A DNA stretch of 64,000 nucleotides from Cannabis sativa (GCF_029168945.1 NC_083602.1:67910600-67974599); one strand, 5' to 3'; shown: positions 35,459 to 47,961, counted from the first letter of the stretch. Numbers and translations are program-made. Notes: generated by a model not told the origin, from the letters alone.

Positions 35459-38264
35459 GGGGGCTATTTAATGGTTACATTTTTATTGTAACCATCATGG
35501 TTACATTTTGTTGGAAATTATTTTACCAGGATCTTAGATCTACTCACAAGTATGTTGATTAACACCCTAAATATGAACTTTCTAAAACGATGAAATAAAC
35601 ACCTATAAAGTTAAAGAAACCTTACATTGGGTGCAACGGAATAATATGACTCCTTCCGTTCAGATATCTAGCCCTTGATTCCTTTCTGTAGCAGAGCATT
35701 ATCAATATCTGAACCTGGATCTCTTTCTCTGAATCTTTGATGCTGAAACTCCTTCTTGCTGAAAGTCTTTCTTCACGATCTTCCTCACTATGATTGAGGT
35801 ATCACTTGCTGTGTGTGGGCACTACTCATACACTAAGGTAATTTCAAAATTTAAGGAAGAAGAAAGAGAGAGTGGGTTCGGCCAAAGATAGGGAGAGAGA
35901 GATGCTCAGTTTTTTCTGAATCAGAAGTGTCAGAAGAAAAGTGTAATTTTCCTGAAGCCTTCACTATCTATTTATAGCATTCCACTAGGGTTAGATTTGA
36001 ATTATTTGGCATTAAAATAATGAAAATATCAGTTTAAATTTCCTACAAAAGTGGCAGGCCATACACTTAGTGGATTGGGCCTTGCTTTTTGCAATTTTGC
36101 AATTTTAACACCTTTTGTATCTGATTTTCTCAAAAATGCCAATTTCCTAATTCAACCATTTAAATGCCAATTCTAACTATTTAATAACTATAAATAATTA
36201 TTAAATAATATTGTCATTTATCATATTCATTAATTGAACCATACAAAGTATCATAATTAACAAATATGCCCCTATAAACTCTTTCTTTATAATTTCGCCC
36301 TTACTTAGTGAAAAATTCACAAATAGACATAGTCTAATTTGAGAATTATAATTGATTAATCAAAACCAATTACATGAGTCTTACAAGCAATATTATCTCA
36401 ACTAGTGGGGGGACCATGGGTCTATATAACCGAGCTTCCAATAAGTAGATCAAGAATTTAGCACTAAAATTCACTAACTTATTAATTCTTCGTTGAATCC
36501 ACGCATAGAACTTAGAATTGCACTCTCAGTATATAGAATGCTCTATATGTTCCACCATATAGACACATCATTAGTTATCCATTGTTATAATCCTAATGTG
36601 ATCAATGATCCTCTATATGAATGATCTACACTGTAAAGGGATTAAATTACCGTTACACCCTACAATGTATTTATTCCTTAAAACACTTGACCCCGTATAA
36701 ATGATATTTCAGCTTATGTGAAATGAGTACTCCACCATTTATGTTCGTTTGGTCAAGCTCGAAGGAGATCATCCTTTGCTTACTATTCGCCAGATAGAAG
36801 CTATAGATTCCATGTTTATGATAGCGCTCCCACTCAATTGCACTACCGTGTTCCCAAAATGTACGTATCACCCTGACCAAAAGGTAGGCTTAACTAACAA
36901 TTCAAGGAACACAAATAGCCTTTCAAGATTGAGCCTAATCATAACAGGATTAAGATCATTTGATCTAGGATCAACTAGGCGATATTGACTTGAATAGATT
37001 TTACGGTAAGTTTAATTAAATCTAAGTCAAAGTTCAATATCGGTCCCTTCCGATGCATACTCCATGCATCCAACCTGAGCTTTACTTTAACCAATGTTCT
37101 GGAAATAACATAGCACTTCTCCAAATGCAAGTAAACTCTGTTGTAGATTATCATATCAGTAAAACCCTGTGTCTGATAAATCTAGGAAACTTTATTCACA
37201 TAGTCATGTTTACTTTCCAATGTGTTGACGGCACAATAAACAGGACCAAGTATGTGAAAAGGGTTTCAGATGAATTTATACATTATGTACATATAATCAT
37301 GAAATAAATCATGTGAACCATGCAACATTAAATGTTATTTCTTATCTATATTAATAAGTAAATCTGATTATATTGAAATGAGTTTTATTTAGGGCATAAA
37401 ACCCAACACATTTTTCTTTGACCTGTAATAATAGGTTACTAATAGGTAAACATTCTTTTTTTTTAGAATTAATTAATTATAATTAACTATTTTCTTAAAA
37501 TAATTAATTAAATATTTAACAAGATCTCTTTGATTAGCAATTAATATTTATAAATATTTTTTTATTTATATTTAAATTCTTACTCTAATTATTTTAACAA
37601 TTAAGCCATTTATTTATAATATTTACAATAAAATTTATTTTTTTACAAAAATTAAAATTCTTTTTACATAAATTAAAATTCTATTCTTATAATAAATTTT
37701 TAAATAATTAATTATTTTTAAATGATATTTAATTATTTTATTACAATTAGATGAACTAAGTATGAGGCCTCAAGCTAGTCAATCGATAACAAGTGTAGCC
37801 ATTTTTTTTCTAAAAAATTCTTCAACTTATTTCACTTTTTACTTTTTAAATATTTAAATAAAAAATTAAATAATTAAGTGTAATAATTTAAAATTAAGAT
37901 TACAAGTATAATAAAATTTAAATTATGAAATTATATGAGTATAATTTTAAATTTTTAAAGTTTTGCTATAAAATTTTAAATAATTTAAGTGCAAAAAAAT
38001 AAATTGCTAAAAGATCCTTATATAGTAATAAATTGCAAAAAAATAATTAATAATTATAATTAATTTAATTTTAAAATATAATTAATCTTAATTAAAGTTT
38101 TATAAGGAAATAAATTTTTATGTTACTTTCAGGTTACAAGTTATTTATTATTTATTTTTATTTAATTTCTAAATTAATCACAACCATTTAATAGTAATCC
38201 AATGGCTTTAAAAAATATAACCATGATGTTTACAATAAAAAATGTAACCGTTGAAACCTCTTCC
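35459..38264. mobile_element. Mutator-like MITE, interrupted by a solo LTR
   Basis: Inverted ends of about 50 bp: GGGGGCTATTTAATGGTTAC on the left and GGAAGAGGTTTCAACGGTTA on the inverted right. After that they agree closely ('acatttttattgtaaccatcatggtta'). Both flanks are (AT)n, so a 9-bp duplication of TA-rich sequence is compatible but not provable. Without the solo LTR it is about 0.9 kb. No transposase. Confidence 0.7.
35519..37408 (-). mobile_element. Solo LTR L5 of the same copia family
   Basis: 1890-bp LTR from TGTTGGAAATT to CCCAACA with a perfect duplication CATTT (35514-35518 and 37409-37413). No internal region adjoins it. Sequence is intermediate between the L1/L4 and L2/L3 subgroups, so it is an independent insertion. 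Confidence 0.92.
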
Positions 38265-39014
38265 ATATATATATATTTATACATATAAGTGAAAATGATT
38301 TGTGGAGAGAATGTATAGGGATATATTGCTTAGTGGGATGATAATGTAGAAAATGTGAGAAATATTAGTATCAATTCAACATTATGTCTTTTTTATATAT
38401 ATAATTAGGTCAATCATATATATGAACACATATATATATAAATATATATTTATTTTATTGTAAACACACAACACAAGTGTAGCTACTAGCTACATGCACA
38501 CTACTCTTTATGGGATATTTTTTTCACTATTTCTATTTTTCTTCTACAAATTTTTTTAGCTCCACCATTTCAACGTTATGCTAAATCCATGTGTAACAAT
38601 ACTTCTAAATTTATAAAAGTGAGGTTTCTTTCTTAACACATGGTAGCTTGTCCTTCATTTTCTTAAAATTTTTGGTTGTGTTTTGCTTTCTCTCTCTTCA
38701 TTATAGTTTAGAGGGCTGATATGAAAGTGGGAGAGGTTATTCAATTGAATAAATATACAGTCAACATGATTAATTAGGAAACTTGGATATTTTTGCTTTT
38801 TGCTTGAATAAATTTGTGTCCTTTTTTTTTTACACTCTCAATATTATTATTTATCCAAATTGAACTTTACGCATACATATTATACTTTTGTTGTTTTCAT
38901 GTTTAAATTTAAATTTTTACTGAAATAATATGACTTGGTAGCATGTTTATAGAACTTTATGAGTATTATTAGTGACTCAATGTTAATTTAATTAGATAGA
39001 TACAAAAAATTCAG
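38265..39014. other. Harbinger intron DNA
   Basis: A/T-rich sequence with (TA)n runs, ending in an acceptor (TTCAG, 39010-39014) just before the first recognisable Myb/SANT-like exon. Nothing else seen. Confidence 0.45.
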
Positions 39015-39505
39015 ACATTGAGGATCATGCTTCTTGGCCCGAGGCTATTGAATCATATTTTATTGGCCTTTTGTATGAAGAGGCCAAAAAAGGATTACAA
39101 ACAACAACCTTGGACAAAAAAGGATGGCTAAAGATAGAGAATGACATATTTAACAAATTTGGAAAGAGGTATAAAATGGATAAATTGAAATCAAAATTCA
39201 ATTGATTGAGAAAGGCACATCGAGAATTTTCTCATCTTTTGCTACATACTGGAATGGGATGGGAACTTAAAAGTTGTACTATTACAACAACTGATGAAGT
39301 TTGGGATGCTTATCTAAAGGTATTAAACTTATATAATAATTGTGTTGTTGATTATCTGTTATTTTAAATTCATTTTATATACTAATACTAATGTTCTGTT
39401 GTTTTGGATTTTGTAGAAATATCCAAATGTAAAGAGACATCGAAAAAAGGGATTGTCACATTATGATATGCTTGGAGAAATATTTAATAACACAACAGTC
39501 ACTGG
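39015..39505 (+). pseudogene. Harbinger ORF1, Myb/SANT-like DNA-binding domain (5' part)
   Basis: Exon 39015-39319 encodes a plant Myb_DNA-bind_3-like domain: a WPEAIESYFIGLLYEEA helix, LDKKGWLKIENDIFNKFG, then RKAHREFSHLL and TTDEVWDAYLK. A GT-AG intron (39320-39416) follows. Exon 39417 onward gives KYPNVKRHRKKGLSHYDMLG, the usual continuation. A TGA (39203-39205) stands where the family has Trp. The copia insertion at 39506 cuts the frame. In PIF/Harbinger elements this protein carries the transposase into the nucleus and helps bind the ends. Confidence 0.85.
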
Positions 39506-40123
39506 TGTTAACTCAAACTTTTAGATCTCCTTGTTTTGATGATTAACAAATATTTGATTATTATTTGTTACTAATGATTTATTGATTTTGTAGCAAATTT
39601 AAAAGAGAAAATAAATATTTTGGTATTTTTACCAAACTTTTGAAAGCAACACTAAATGGATTCAACAAGCATATCAAGAGCAAAAGATTCATCAAGGGAT
39701 CAACAACTCAAGACCCTATTCAAAAGAGGTCTTCAAAAGCCCAAAGTCAAAAAGTCAACCCGAAAGTCAAAGTCAAGGTCAACTCTCGGGAAAATTCAAC
39801 ATGGGATCAAAAACATGCAAATTAAGCTAGGAGGCTCATCTACATCAAGACTACTCAAAATCAAATGGTATAAATTTACTTTAGTCTTGTTAAAGTGATT
39901 TGCATAGCACACTAAGTTTTTATAAATTTGAATTTTGGCCCATTCACTAACTTGTGCAACAAGTTTTCTCACACGATAGTTCAAAAATTTTTTTGATTGA
40001 ATTTCTAAATCACATTTTGTTTAACTAAGAGAACAAAGTTGGAATTTCTGAAATCGGATAATCGAGTAAGAAGTTATGCGCGTTTAAGTCCCGAAAAATG
40101 GCATTTTTGCCTCTGGTCAGTCA

Positions 40124-40199
40124 TCCGGAATTCCGGTTGGCAACCGGAATTCCGATTGTAATCAATCCGGAATTTCGGTTCCCATCCGGACTTCTGGTT
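40124..40199 (+). promoter_or_regulatory. Palindromic motif array in LTR U3
   Basis: Four 15-16-bp sites built on ATCCGGAATTCCGGTT at 40124, 40142, 40165 and 40184, increasingly degenerate, spaced about 20 bp, ending 65 bp before the TATA box. The same array is in the other LTRs, and two sites stand before the third ORF (46,487-46,528). Position suggests an enhancer or protein-binding array; this is inference. Confidence 0.7.
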
Positions 40200-40263
40200 C
40201 ACGGCTGACCTCACCTCGGGAAATGTGCTAACGGCTATAAACGGCTAGTTTTCTTTCAAACAC

Positions 40264-40271
40264 TATATAAA
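40264..40271 (+). promoter_or_regulatory. LTR TATA box
   Basis: TATATAAA, followed about 30 bp later by the likely transcription start and leader. Confidence 0.7.
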
Positions 40272-40970
40272 CTCGATTTTTCTTTCAAAAAATAAGTTGG
40301 TTGAGCATTTATTACAAACATCTAACCTATCTAAGTGAGATTAAGGAGGTTCCAAGTTTGAAATCCAAACCAACACTTTTCACACACTTTGAGCCAAAAT
40401 TTGATTTTATTCATCTTAAGTGTGCTTGCTTTTCACTCTAGGTTTCCATTGTATCATCATATTTCTAGAGTGATTTTAGCTTGTATATCAAACACATTTC
40501 TATATTGTGATTGAGGTGAGGTTGGCACCGGTATTGTAAACAACCCGGTAATAGTGAGATTGGCACTTCAACAATCCGAGAAAGAGGTTAATAGTCCTCG
40601 GGGGTGCGAAACTATTGTAAGAGGTTAGGAAATACCTTGGTGAAAATTTCCCGGTTGTAAGGGTTAGTCAAGCCCGTTAACTTGGCTTGATATTGGAACT
40701 CAAAGCTAGGTCCATAGCTTTGAAGACCAAGGACGTAGGTGGCATAGCTCTACCGAACCTTGTAAAAATTGAGAGTTTGCATTTTCTAATCCGTAAACTC
40801 TTCACTTTACAAGTTTAATTATTTGTCTTAATATATTGTTTGCCATACTACTTGCTTTTACTTGATTAATTGACTAATTGCATAATTTTGTGTTAAAATT
40901 TTTAATTTTCCGAAATTAGTTTAAATTTCCAATTCACCCCCCTCTTGGAAACATATCTTGGGCTAACAAT

Positions 40971-40982
40971 TGGTATCAGAGC
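40971..40982 (+). promoter_or_regulatory. Primer-binding site, initiator Met-tRNA
   Basis: TGGTATCAGAGC, a perfect complement to the plant initiator-Met-tRNA 3' end, two bases after the LTR. Confidence 0.92.
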
Positions 40983-41022
40983 AAGGGCTCAAATTATTTG
41001 ATTAGATTTCACAATCTAGAAC

Positions 41023-42681
41023 ATGGCGTTTCCAAGTAATTCACAAAATAACATGTTAGAAGGTTTTAGCAGAAATAGAGCACCATACTTCAATGGAGTA
41101 GATTTTCCTTATTGGAAAATTAGAATAGAAACTTACCTTCAATCTATTGACTATGATTTGTGGCATATTGTGTCTAGTGGTCCTTATGTTGCTAAACATG
41201 TCATAAATGGTGTTGAAGTAATTAAGACTTATGAAGCATATCATGAAAATGATAAGAAAATGCTTTCTAAAAATGCTAAAGCTAAATATGCTCTTATATG
41301 TGGTTTGGATAGAGACATTTTTAAATATATTGAACAAGCCTCTACCGCTTATGATATGTGGAAAATGCTTGAAGTTACTCATCAAGGAACTAGTGCTATG
41401 AAGGAAACTAAAATTCAAATTTATTCCACTCAATATGAGAACTTTAAGATGAAATCGGATGAAACCATTGCTAATATGTATACTCGCTTCACTACAATTA
41501 CTAATGGTTTGAACTCTCTAGGCAAGGTACTTACTCAAAAGGATATGGTGACCAAGATTTTGAGAAGTCTCACCAAGGCTTATCAAGGAAAGGTGGTTAC
41601 CATTCAAGAAGTCAAGGATCTCTCAACACTTCCCTTGGAAGAACTAATTGGCTCACTCATGAACCATGAAATTTTCATGAGTGCTCAAGAAGAAGAGGAA
41701 GTTGAGAAGAAAAAGAAGACTATTGCATTCAAGTCTTCCTCCTCCCATGCCATTAGTGAAGAAGATGAGGAAAGCTTATGTAGTGACATGGAGGACTTGG
41801 CACTCTTCTCTAAAAAATACAAAAAGTTCATGAAATTCAAAAAGAACTTTGGGAAGAAGCCACAAAGAGGGAGTGACTCAAAATAAAGAAAAAGCAAAGA
41901 TGATCCACCAATTTGCTTTGAATGCAAGAAGCCCGGACATATGAAGATGGATTGTCCAATGAGAAAGAAGAACAAATACAAAGGAAGGGCAATGTTGGCG
42001 GATTGGCTCAATAGTGACGAAGAGGACTCCGAAGAAGAAGGAAAGAATGAAGTAGCAAACATGTGCATGATGGCACTTGATGATGGGGTAAGCATTTCTA
42101 ACCAAAATGATTGTGATAGCGAAAATGATGATGATAACTTAGATATGCCATATGATGAGTTGTCTAATTCATTTAAGGAACTATTTGATGATTTTGGTAA
42201 ATTGCTTGTTAAAAACTAAACCCTTAGAGAGAAGACCAACATGCTTTTAAAAGAAATTGAGATTTTGAAAATAAATGAAAAAGAACTTATAGCTAAATCT
42301 CAATGTGCTACATGTGCTTCACATAAGAAAGAAATTGTTGAATTGAAAGCCCATGTGAGAAGCCTAAAAAATGACATATATACCTTCACTAGAGGTAAGG
42401 AAGGCTATGATCTCATGGTGGGAAACCAATCATGTGGTTTTTCAAAAAATGGTATTGGTTATGATCCTAGTAAGAAACAAAAGTTTTTGAGAAACTTTTT
42501 TGTGAAATCATCTAGTCTACCTCACTTTACATGCACATATTGTAACCGAGATGGTCATACTATTTCCTATTGTCATGTGAAGAAATTTGCATATCTAGGC
42601 AAGACTAAGTGGGTACCAAAGGGTTCTAGAACTAACAAGAATGGACCCAAAGTTATATGGGTACCAAAAGCCAACAAATGA
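41023..42681 (+). pseudogene. gag: Copia copy 1 gag (two zinc knuckles), broken by stops
   Basis: Starts at ATG 41023, 55 bp after the LTR. Residues about 18-50 (RAPYFNGVDFPYWK...) are the DUF4219 region, followed by a UBN2/retrotran_gag-like helical domain. A TAA at 41884 interrupts the frame; copy 2 has a sense codon there. A CCHC knuckle follows (CFECKKPGHMKMDC, from 41917), then acidic and coiled-coil segments, then a TAA at 42217 where copy 2 has Gln. A second CCHC knuckle (CTYCNRDGHTISYC) is near 42,533. Two knuckles and an extended C-terminus are usual for Sirevirus gag. It would form the virus-like particle core. Confidence 0.85.
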
Positions 42682-45600
42682 ACTTGTTTTTGTAGGAATC
42701 AACAAGAAAGAGCCAAAGCTTATGGTTCTTGGATAGTGGATGTTCAAAGCATATGACCGGTGATCCATCAAGATTTTCAAGCTTTAAAAGCAAGGAAAGT
42801 GGCTTTGTCACCTTTGGAGACAATTCAAAAGGAAAAATCTTGGGCATTGGTGATATCGGTAACATATACTCTCCATGTATTAAAAATGTGCTTCTTGTTG
42901 ATAATCTTAAACATAACCTGCTTAGTATTAGTCAATTATGTGATATAGGTTTTCGTGTTGTGTTTAAATCCTCAAAATGCTCCATTGAAAATGTTTCAAC
43001 CAATGAAGTTATTTTCCTTGGAGTAAGGAAGGATAATGTGTATGTTATTGATGTTGATTCTTTTGATAGTAAAAATAAATGTTTAACCGTTATGAATGAT
43101 AATTCTTGGTTGTGGAATAGAAGATTAGGACATGCTAGTATGGATTCTATTTCAAAATTGGTTAGAAAAGATCTTGTTATTGGTTTGCCATCTATTCCGT
43201 TTGTTAAAGATAAACTTTGTGATGCATGCCAATTTGGAAAACAAATTAAAACATCTTTTCATTCCAAGAAAGAGATTTCAACTACTAGACCTTTGCAATT
43301 GCTTCATATTGATTTATTTGGTCCTTCTAGAATTGCTAGTCTTGGTGGTAAATACTATGCATTTGTAATTGTTGATGATTTTTCAAGATTTACTTGGGTT
43401 ATTTTCTTGACTCTTAAAAGTGATGTTTTGGAAAACTTTGTCAAATTTTGTAAAAATGTGCAAAATGAAAAAGGATATTCTATTACCTCCGTTAGGAGTG
43501 ACCATGGTGGTGAGTTTGACAATGATGCCTTAGAATTATTTTGTGATAAACACGGTTTTAACCATAACTTTTCGGCACCAAGAACTCCACAACAAAATGG
43601 AGTTGTCGAAAGGAAGAATAGAACAATTCAAGAAATGGCTAGGTCAATGCTAAATGAAATTTCATTACCAAAATATTTTTGGGCGGAGGCCGTCAATACC
43701 TCTTGTTATATTTTGAATCGTGTTTTCATTAGGCCCAACATGAATAAAACCCCTTATGAGCTTTGGAAAGGAAGAAAACCCAACATTGGCTATTTTAAAG
43801 TTTTTGGATGCAAATGTTACATTTTAAACACCATGGACAACCTTGGAAAATTTGATGCGAAATCTGATGTTGGAATTTTTATAGGGTATTCAACACATAG
43901 TAAAGCTTATAGAATTTATAACAAAAGAACTAATGTTGTTGAAGAATCTATTCATGTTGCCTTTGATGAGACTAACCCGCCTACAAGCAAAAGTTTAGAT
44001 GATGATGTTGTAGGTTTGGGAGATGAGGTTCAAAATCTCGAAATTGGAGAGACTTCCAATGCTCCTTCACAAACTCCCAAAGAGGAACCACCCGTGGAAA
44101 AGGTAAATGAAAGCCAAGGTATGAACTCTAACCTTCCACATGAGTGGAAATTCAAAAGTGCTCATCCTATAGACCAAATTCTAGGTGATCCTTCTCAAGG
44201 TGTCACTACTAGAAACTCCCTTAGAAATTTGTGTAATTTCATTGCTTTTATTTCTAAAATTGAACCAAAGAATTTTAAAGAGGCCGAAGTTGATGAATTT
44301 TGGCTTCTAGCTATGCAAGAAGAAATAAATCAATTTATAAGAAATAATGTTTGGGAGTTAGTTCCAAGACCGTCACATCAATCGGTGATTGGAACAAAAT
44401 GGGTCTATAGAAATAAGGTAGATGAGCATGGGGTCATTGTGCGTAACAAGGCTAGATTAGTGGCCCAAGGTTACAATCAAGAAGAAGGAATTGATTATGA
44501 GGAAACCTTTGCCCCGGTAGCAAGACTTGAGTCCATTAGAATGTTGTTAGCTTTTGCATGCCAAAAGAATTTTATCTTGTACCAAATGGACGTAAAAAGC
44601 GCATTCTTAAATGGGTACATTATGGAAGAGGTTTATGTCTCTCAACCACCCGGTTTTCAAAATCATAAATACCCTAACCATGTTTACAAATTGAAAAAGG
44701 CTTTATATGGCTTAAAGCAAGCTCCTAGAGCTTGGTATGAAAGATTAAGCACTTTCCTTATTTCAAATGGTTTTTTCAATGGGTAAAGCTGATAATACAC
44801 TTTTTATAAAAAGAAAATCGAAAGACATTATTATAGTACAAATTTATGTTGATGATATTATCTTTGGTGCTACTAATGATGCTCTTTGTGAAAAATTTTC
44901 TAAGTGTATGCATACTGAGTTTGAGATGAGCATGATGGGAGAACTTAACTTTTTTCTTGGACTTCAAATCAAGCAACAAAAGGATGGCATATTCATAGGT
45001 CAAACTAAGTACATCAAGGATCTTCTTCAAAAGTTTGACTTGGCAAATGCAAAGTCCATGAATACACCCATGAGCACATCCATAAAGATGGACAAAGATG
45101 AAAGCGGTAAGAATGTGGACATCACCAAGTATCGAGGTATGATTGGCTCTTTATTATATTTAACCGCTAGTAGACCGGATATTTTGTTTAGTGTTGGTCT
45201 TTGTGCTAGGTACCAATCTTGTCCTAAAGAATCCCACTTGAGTGCCGTTAAGAGAATATTTAGATACTTGATAGGCACAATGAATCTAGGACTTTGGTAC
45301 CCCAAGAACTCAAACTTTGAAATAGTTAGCTACTCGGATGCCGACTTTGCCGGTTGTAAGACGGATAGAAAAAGTACTAGTGGAACTTGTCACTTTCTAG
45401 GAAATTCCTTAGTGTCATGGTTTAGCAAGAAACAAAACTCGGTAGCTCTATCCACAACCGAAGCCGAATATATAGCCGCGGGTAGTTGTTGTGCACAAAT
45501 ACTTTGAATGAAACAAACTCTTAAGGATTTTGATATTGATTTTGAATGTACACCCATAAAGTGTGATAACACTAGTGCCATTAACCTCTCTAAGAATCCA

Positions 45601-45795
45601 ATATTGCATTCTAGAGCCAAGCATATTGACATAAGGCACCACTTCCTTAGAGATCATATTCAAAGAGGTGATATTATGCTAGACTTTGCAAGCACTGAAT
45701 TCCAATTAGCGGATATATTCACCAAGCCTCTTAGTGATGAGAGATTTAGTTTCATTAGAAGAGAGCTAGCCATGACCAACTTAAATGAAATATAA
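42682..45795 (+). pseudogene. pol: Copia copy 1 pol (protease-integrase-RT-RNase H), frameshifted
   Basis: Protease active-site motif [11 protein letters not shown] at 42,732, but the frame joining it to gag is shifted. The integrase zinc-binding region reads [10 protein letters not shown] with CDACQFGK; copy 2 has His for the Asn, so a zinc ligand is lost here. The integrase core keeps [16 protein letters not shown] and NGVVERKNR (D, D, E). Reverse transcriptase begins with [11 protein letters not shown] and [12 protein letters not shown] one-base gain in a T run near 44,775 shifts the frame; RT resumes with YVDDIIFG. RNase H has STTEAEYIAA, then a TGA at 45505 replaces Trp, and LADIFTKPL ends the protein. 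All domains are present, but it cannot make an unbroken polyprotein. Confidence 0.9.
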
Positions 45796-46716
45796 GGTTT
45801 GTTAGCTATGAAAAAATTTCATATCTCTTTACTTACTTATTTATGCATAATTATTCCAAATATGACATTAATGAGATTTATATGCATAGATGAGAAAATT
45901 TATTGATACTTGACCTATATGAACTATACTTGTTGAAAAACTCAAAATTATAGGTCAAAATGTGGATTTTTTGTGAACTTTGGACTTGTTTTTAAACAAG
46001 TGAACATGTGAATTTTTGCATATTTAATTTTCTTATGTGTCTATATGCTTGAATATGTGAAATAGAATGTATTTAGTATGCCTATAGGTTTATCTTGATT
46101 GAAATTTGCATGAAACAAATTTTTGGTACCTCACTTGTTGAATTTATAGATTTTTAGGCCTAAAAGAGTGTTTTTCGCCAAACTTTCTCATTTTTCAACA
46201 TTTTTCAATTCCGTAAGTTTGTACACCTCACATTTTATTTTATCAAACTGCCGGAAGAAGAATTTTTCAGTTTCGTTGCTTAAGACTCATTTTCGGTAAG
46301 GTTCTAGTTTTCTTGGCAATTTTCGAAAAACTTACCGTAAATCGTCATTTTTCATTATTTTTTAGTTTTTCTTATTTGAGCAATTTTTTTTTTATCATAC
46401 TAAAGGTATCAGAATTTGTTTGGGGTCATTTGGGTCAAAATTGGAATTTTTAGGACGTTTTTAGGGGGATTTTTCTGGTCTGCTGCACCAACCGAAATTC
46501 CGGTTGTACCATCCGGAATTCCGAATGGCGCAGGACCAGAAATTAAGGGCTTTTTCGTCTTTTCAATGCGATTTTTCCCCTTTAAAACCCCACCACCGAA
46601 TTTTTCATTCCCCATTCAGATTTTCTACCCTAATACAACAGCCACTCCTCCCTTTTCTCTCAAATTCTCTCTTTCAAAACCTCACTTTCATCTTCCAATA
46701 ATTAAAAAAAAGAGGG
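45796..46716 (+). other. Spacer between pol and third ORF, possible internal promoter
   Basis: No coding frame of its own. Two ATCCGGAATTCCG-type palindromic sites at about 46,487-46,528 repeat the LTR U3 motif, and a pyrimidine-rich leader (46,640-46,700) precedes the third ORF. This could be a separate promoter for that ORF; unproven. Confidence 0.5.
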
Positions 46717-47961
46717 GTGTGTTCTTCAATGGCTTCCTCATCTAATCCCTCCTCAAGAGCTCACAAGAGAATGGCTAGTGCAATTCAACAAAGGGAAATA
46801 AGGGCAAAAGCAAGGCAAGAGCCCACTCTATTCTTCAATGATGAGGATCACAACAAATTTGTCAATGATTTCTCTTCTAGGAAGATTCTCAAAGGTAAAA
46901 TTTGTGATCTCCTTAGCCTTGATTATGTTGATTTTAGTCATCACTTTGATACCCTAGGATGGACATCTTTTATTCAAATTAATACTCCATTGTATCCTAG
47001 ACTAGTCCAAGGTTTTTATGCTTGCATTAAACCTACCTTAGAACCTTTAGGTGTTAGAGGAACCCTTAGAGGAGTAGCTTTTGAACTCAATGTAGCATCT
47101 CTCAATGACATGTTAGGAGCACCAAATAGTGGCATATTACTTGAACCCAAACTTTCTCTCAAAAATGATGCCATTTTTAACTTTGATGAGTGTTCTAGGA
47201 ATATTTGTGGTGATGGCCCTTTTATTATGAGACCAAAAAGACACCAACTCACTTTAGAGGCTAAAATTCTCCACAAATTCATTGTTGCAAATCTTGCTCC
47301 TAGAAGTGGACACCAAGATGAGATAAATTCCATTGATCAATTACTCTTGCAAATCATCATAGCCAAAACTACACCAATCAACCTAGGCTATCTTATTTTA
47401 AAATTCATCATTGATGTGGACAAGCCTAATATGATTAAGGCACTTCCCTTTGGTTTTCTTCTTAGCTACCTTTTTCCTCTCTTAGGAATCCCTACCCTAC
47501 ATGAAAAGAAAAATGATCCTACCTCTAGTGACATTCTAGGATCCCAAACTTTCAAGGCTATGGGTTACAAATTCCTTAACAATGAATGGGTGTTCACACC
47601 AAAAAGAGGGCAAAGAATGCAAATTGATTTGGAGAGTGATGATGAAGAAATCAATTTGCCCTCAAGTGAAAGTGAAGAAGAAGAAGAAGAAGAAGAAGAA
47701 GAAGAAGAAGAGATGCCTCCTCAAGCTCCTCCCATGCCTAACTTTCCCCAATTCAACCTTGAGGAAGCTTTTACTCGTCTTCACACTTCGGTTGACAATC
47801 AATTTCAAACCTTGAGGAATGATCTCAACTCACAATTCACCAACCTTAACAATGACATCAACACCATGAGGAGTGACATGGTTCATGGGTTTGCAAATGT
47901 GCAAGAGGAGATGGCACAATGGAGGGCATACATGGATCGCTTTGGCCCCCCACCAAACTAG
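46717..47961 (+). CDS. Copia third ORF: plant Transposase_32-like domain, acidic run, coiled coil
   Basis: Open frame of 414 codons; the likelier start is the second ATG (46729, MASSSNPS). It lies after pol in the position of the Sirevirus env-like ORF. Residues about 30-300 resemble the 'putative plant transposon protein' domain (PF20167-type): YPRLVQGFYACIKPTL, the LNDMLGAP helix, and ILHKFIVANLAPRSGHQDEI followed by LGYLILKFI. Then an acidic run encoded by a GAA microsatellite (47,672-47,712), a Pro-rich link and a heptad-rich C-terminus (residues about 347-403). No signal peptide or membrane segment is seen, so it is not a typical envelope protein. It is the only unbroken gene of this element. 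The function is unknown; DNA or chromatin association is a guess. Confidence 0.75.
   Translation: MCSSMASSSNPSSRAHKRMASAIQQREIRAKARQEPTLFFNDEDHNKFVNDFSSRKILKGKICDLLSLDYVDFSHHFDTLGWTSFIQINTPLYPRLVQGFYACIKPTLEPLGVRGTLRGVAFELNVASLNDMLGAPNSGILLEPKLSLKNDAIFNFDECSRNICGDGPFIMRPKRHQLTLEAKILHKFIVANLAPRSGHQDEINSIDQLLLQIIIAKTTPINLGYLILKFIIDVDKPNMIKALPFGFLLSYLFPLLGIPTLHEKKNDPTSSDILGSQTFKAMGYKFLNNEWVFTPKRGQRMQIDLESDDEEINLPSSESEEEEEEEEEEEEEMPPQAPPMPNFPQFNLEEAFTRLHTSVDNQFQTLRNDLNSQFTNLNNDINTMRSDMVHGFANVQEEMAQWRAYMDRFGPPPN

Larger units (their letters stand above)
39506..40968 (+). repeat. 5' LTR of copia copy 1
   Basis: 1463 bp from TGTTAACTC to GGGCTAACA. Contains a GTCAA-rich W-box-like run (39738-39785), a four-copy palindrome array (40124-40199) and a TATA box TATATAAA (40264-40271). 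The small frames inside are not genes. Confidence 0.92.

Noticed and set aside
39640..39984. Small frames in the Sirevirus LTRs (also near 48,600, 51,000 and 60,000).
   Set aside because: They lie within U3 and depend on the GTCAA-rich repeat; no start context or family similarity.
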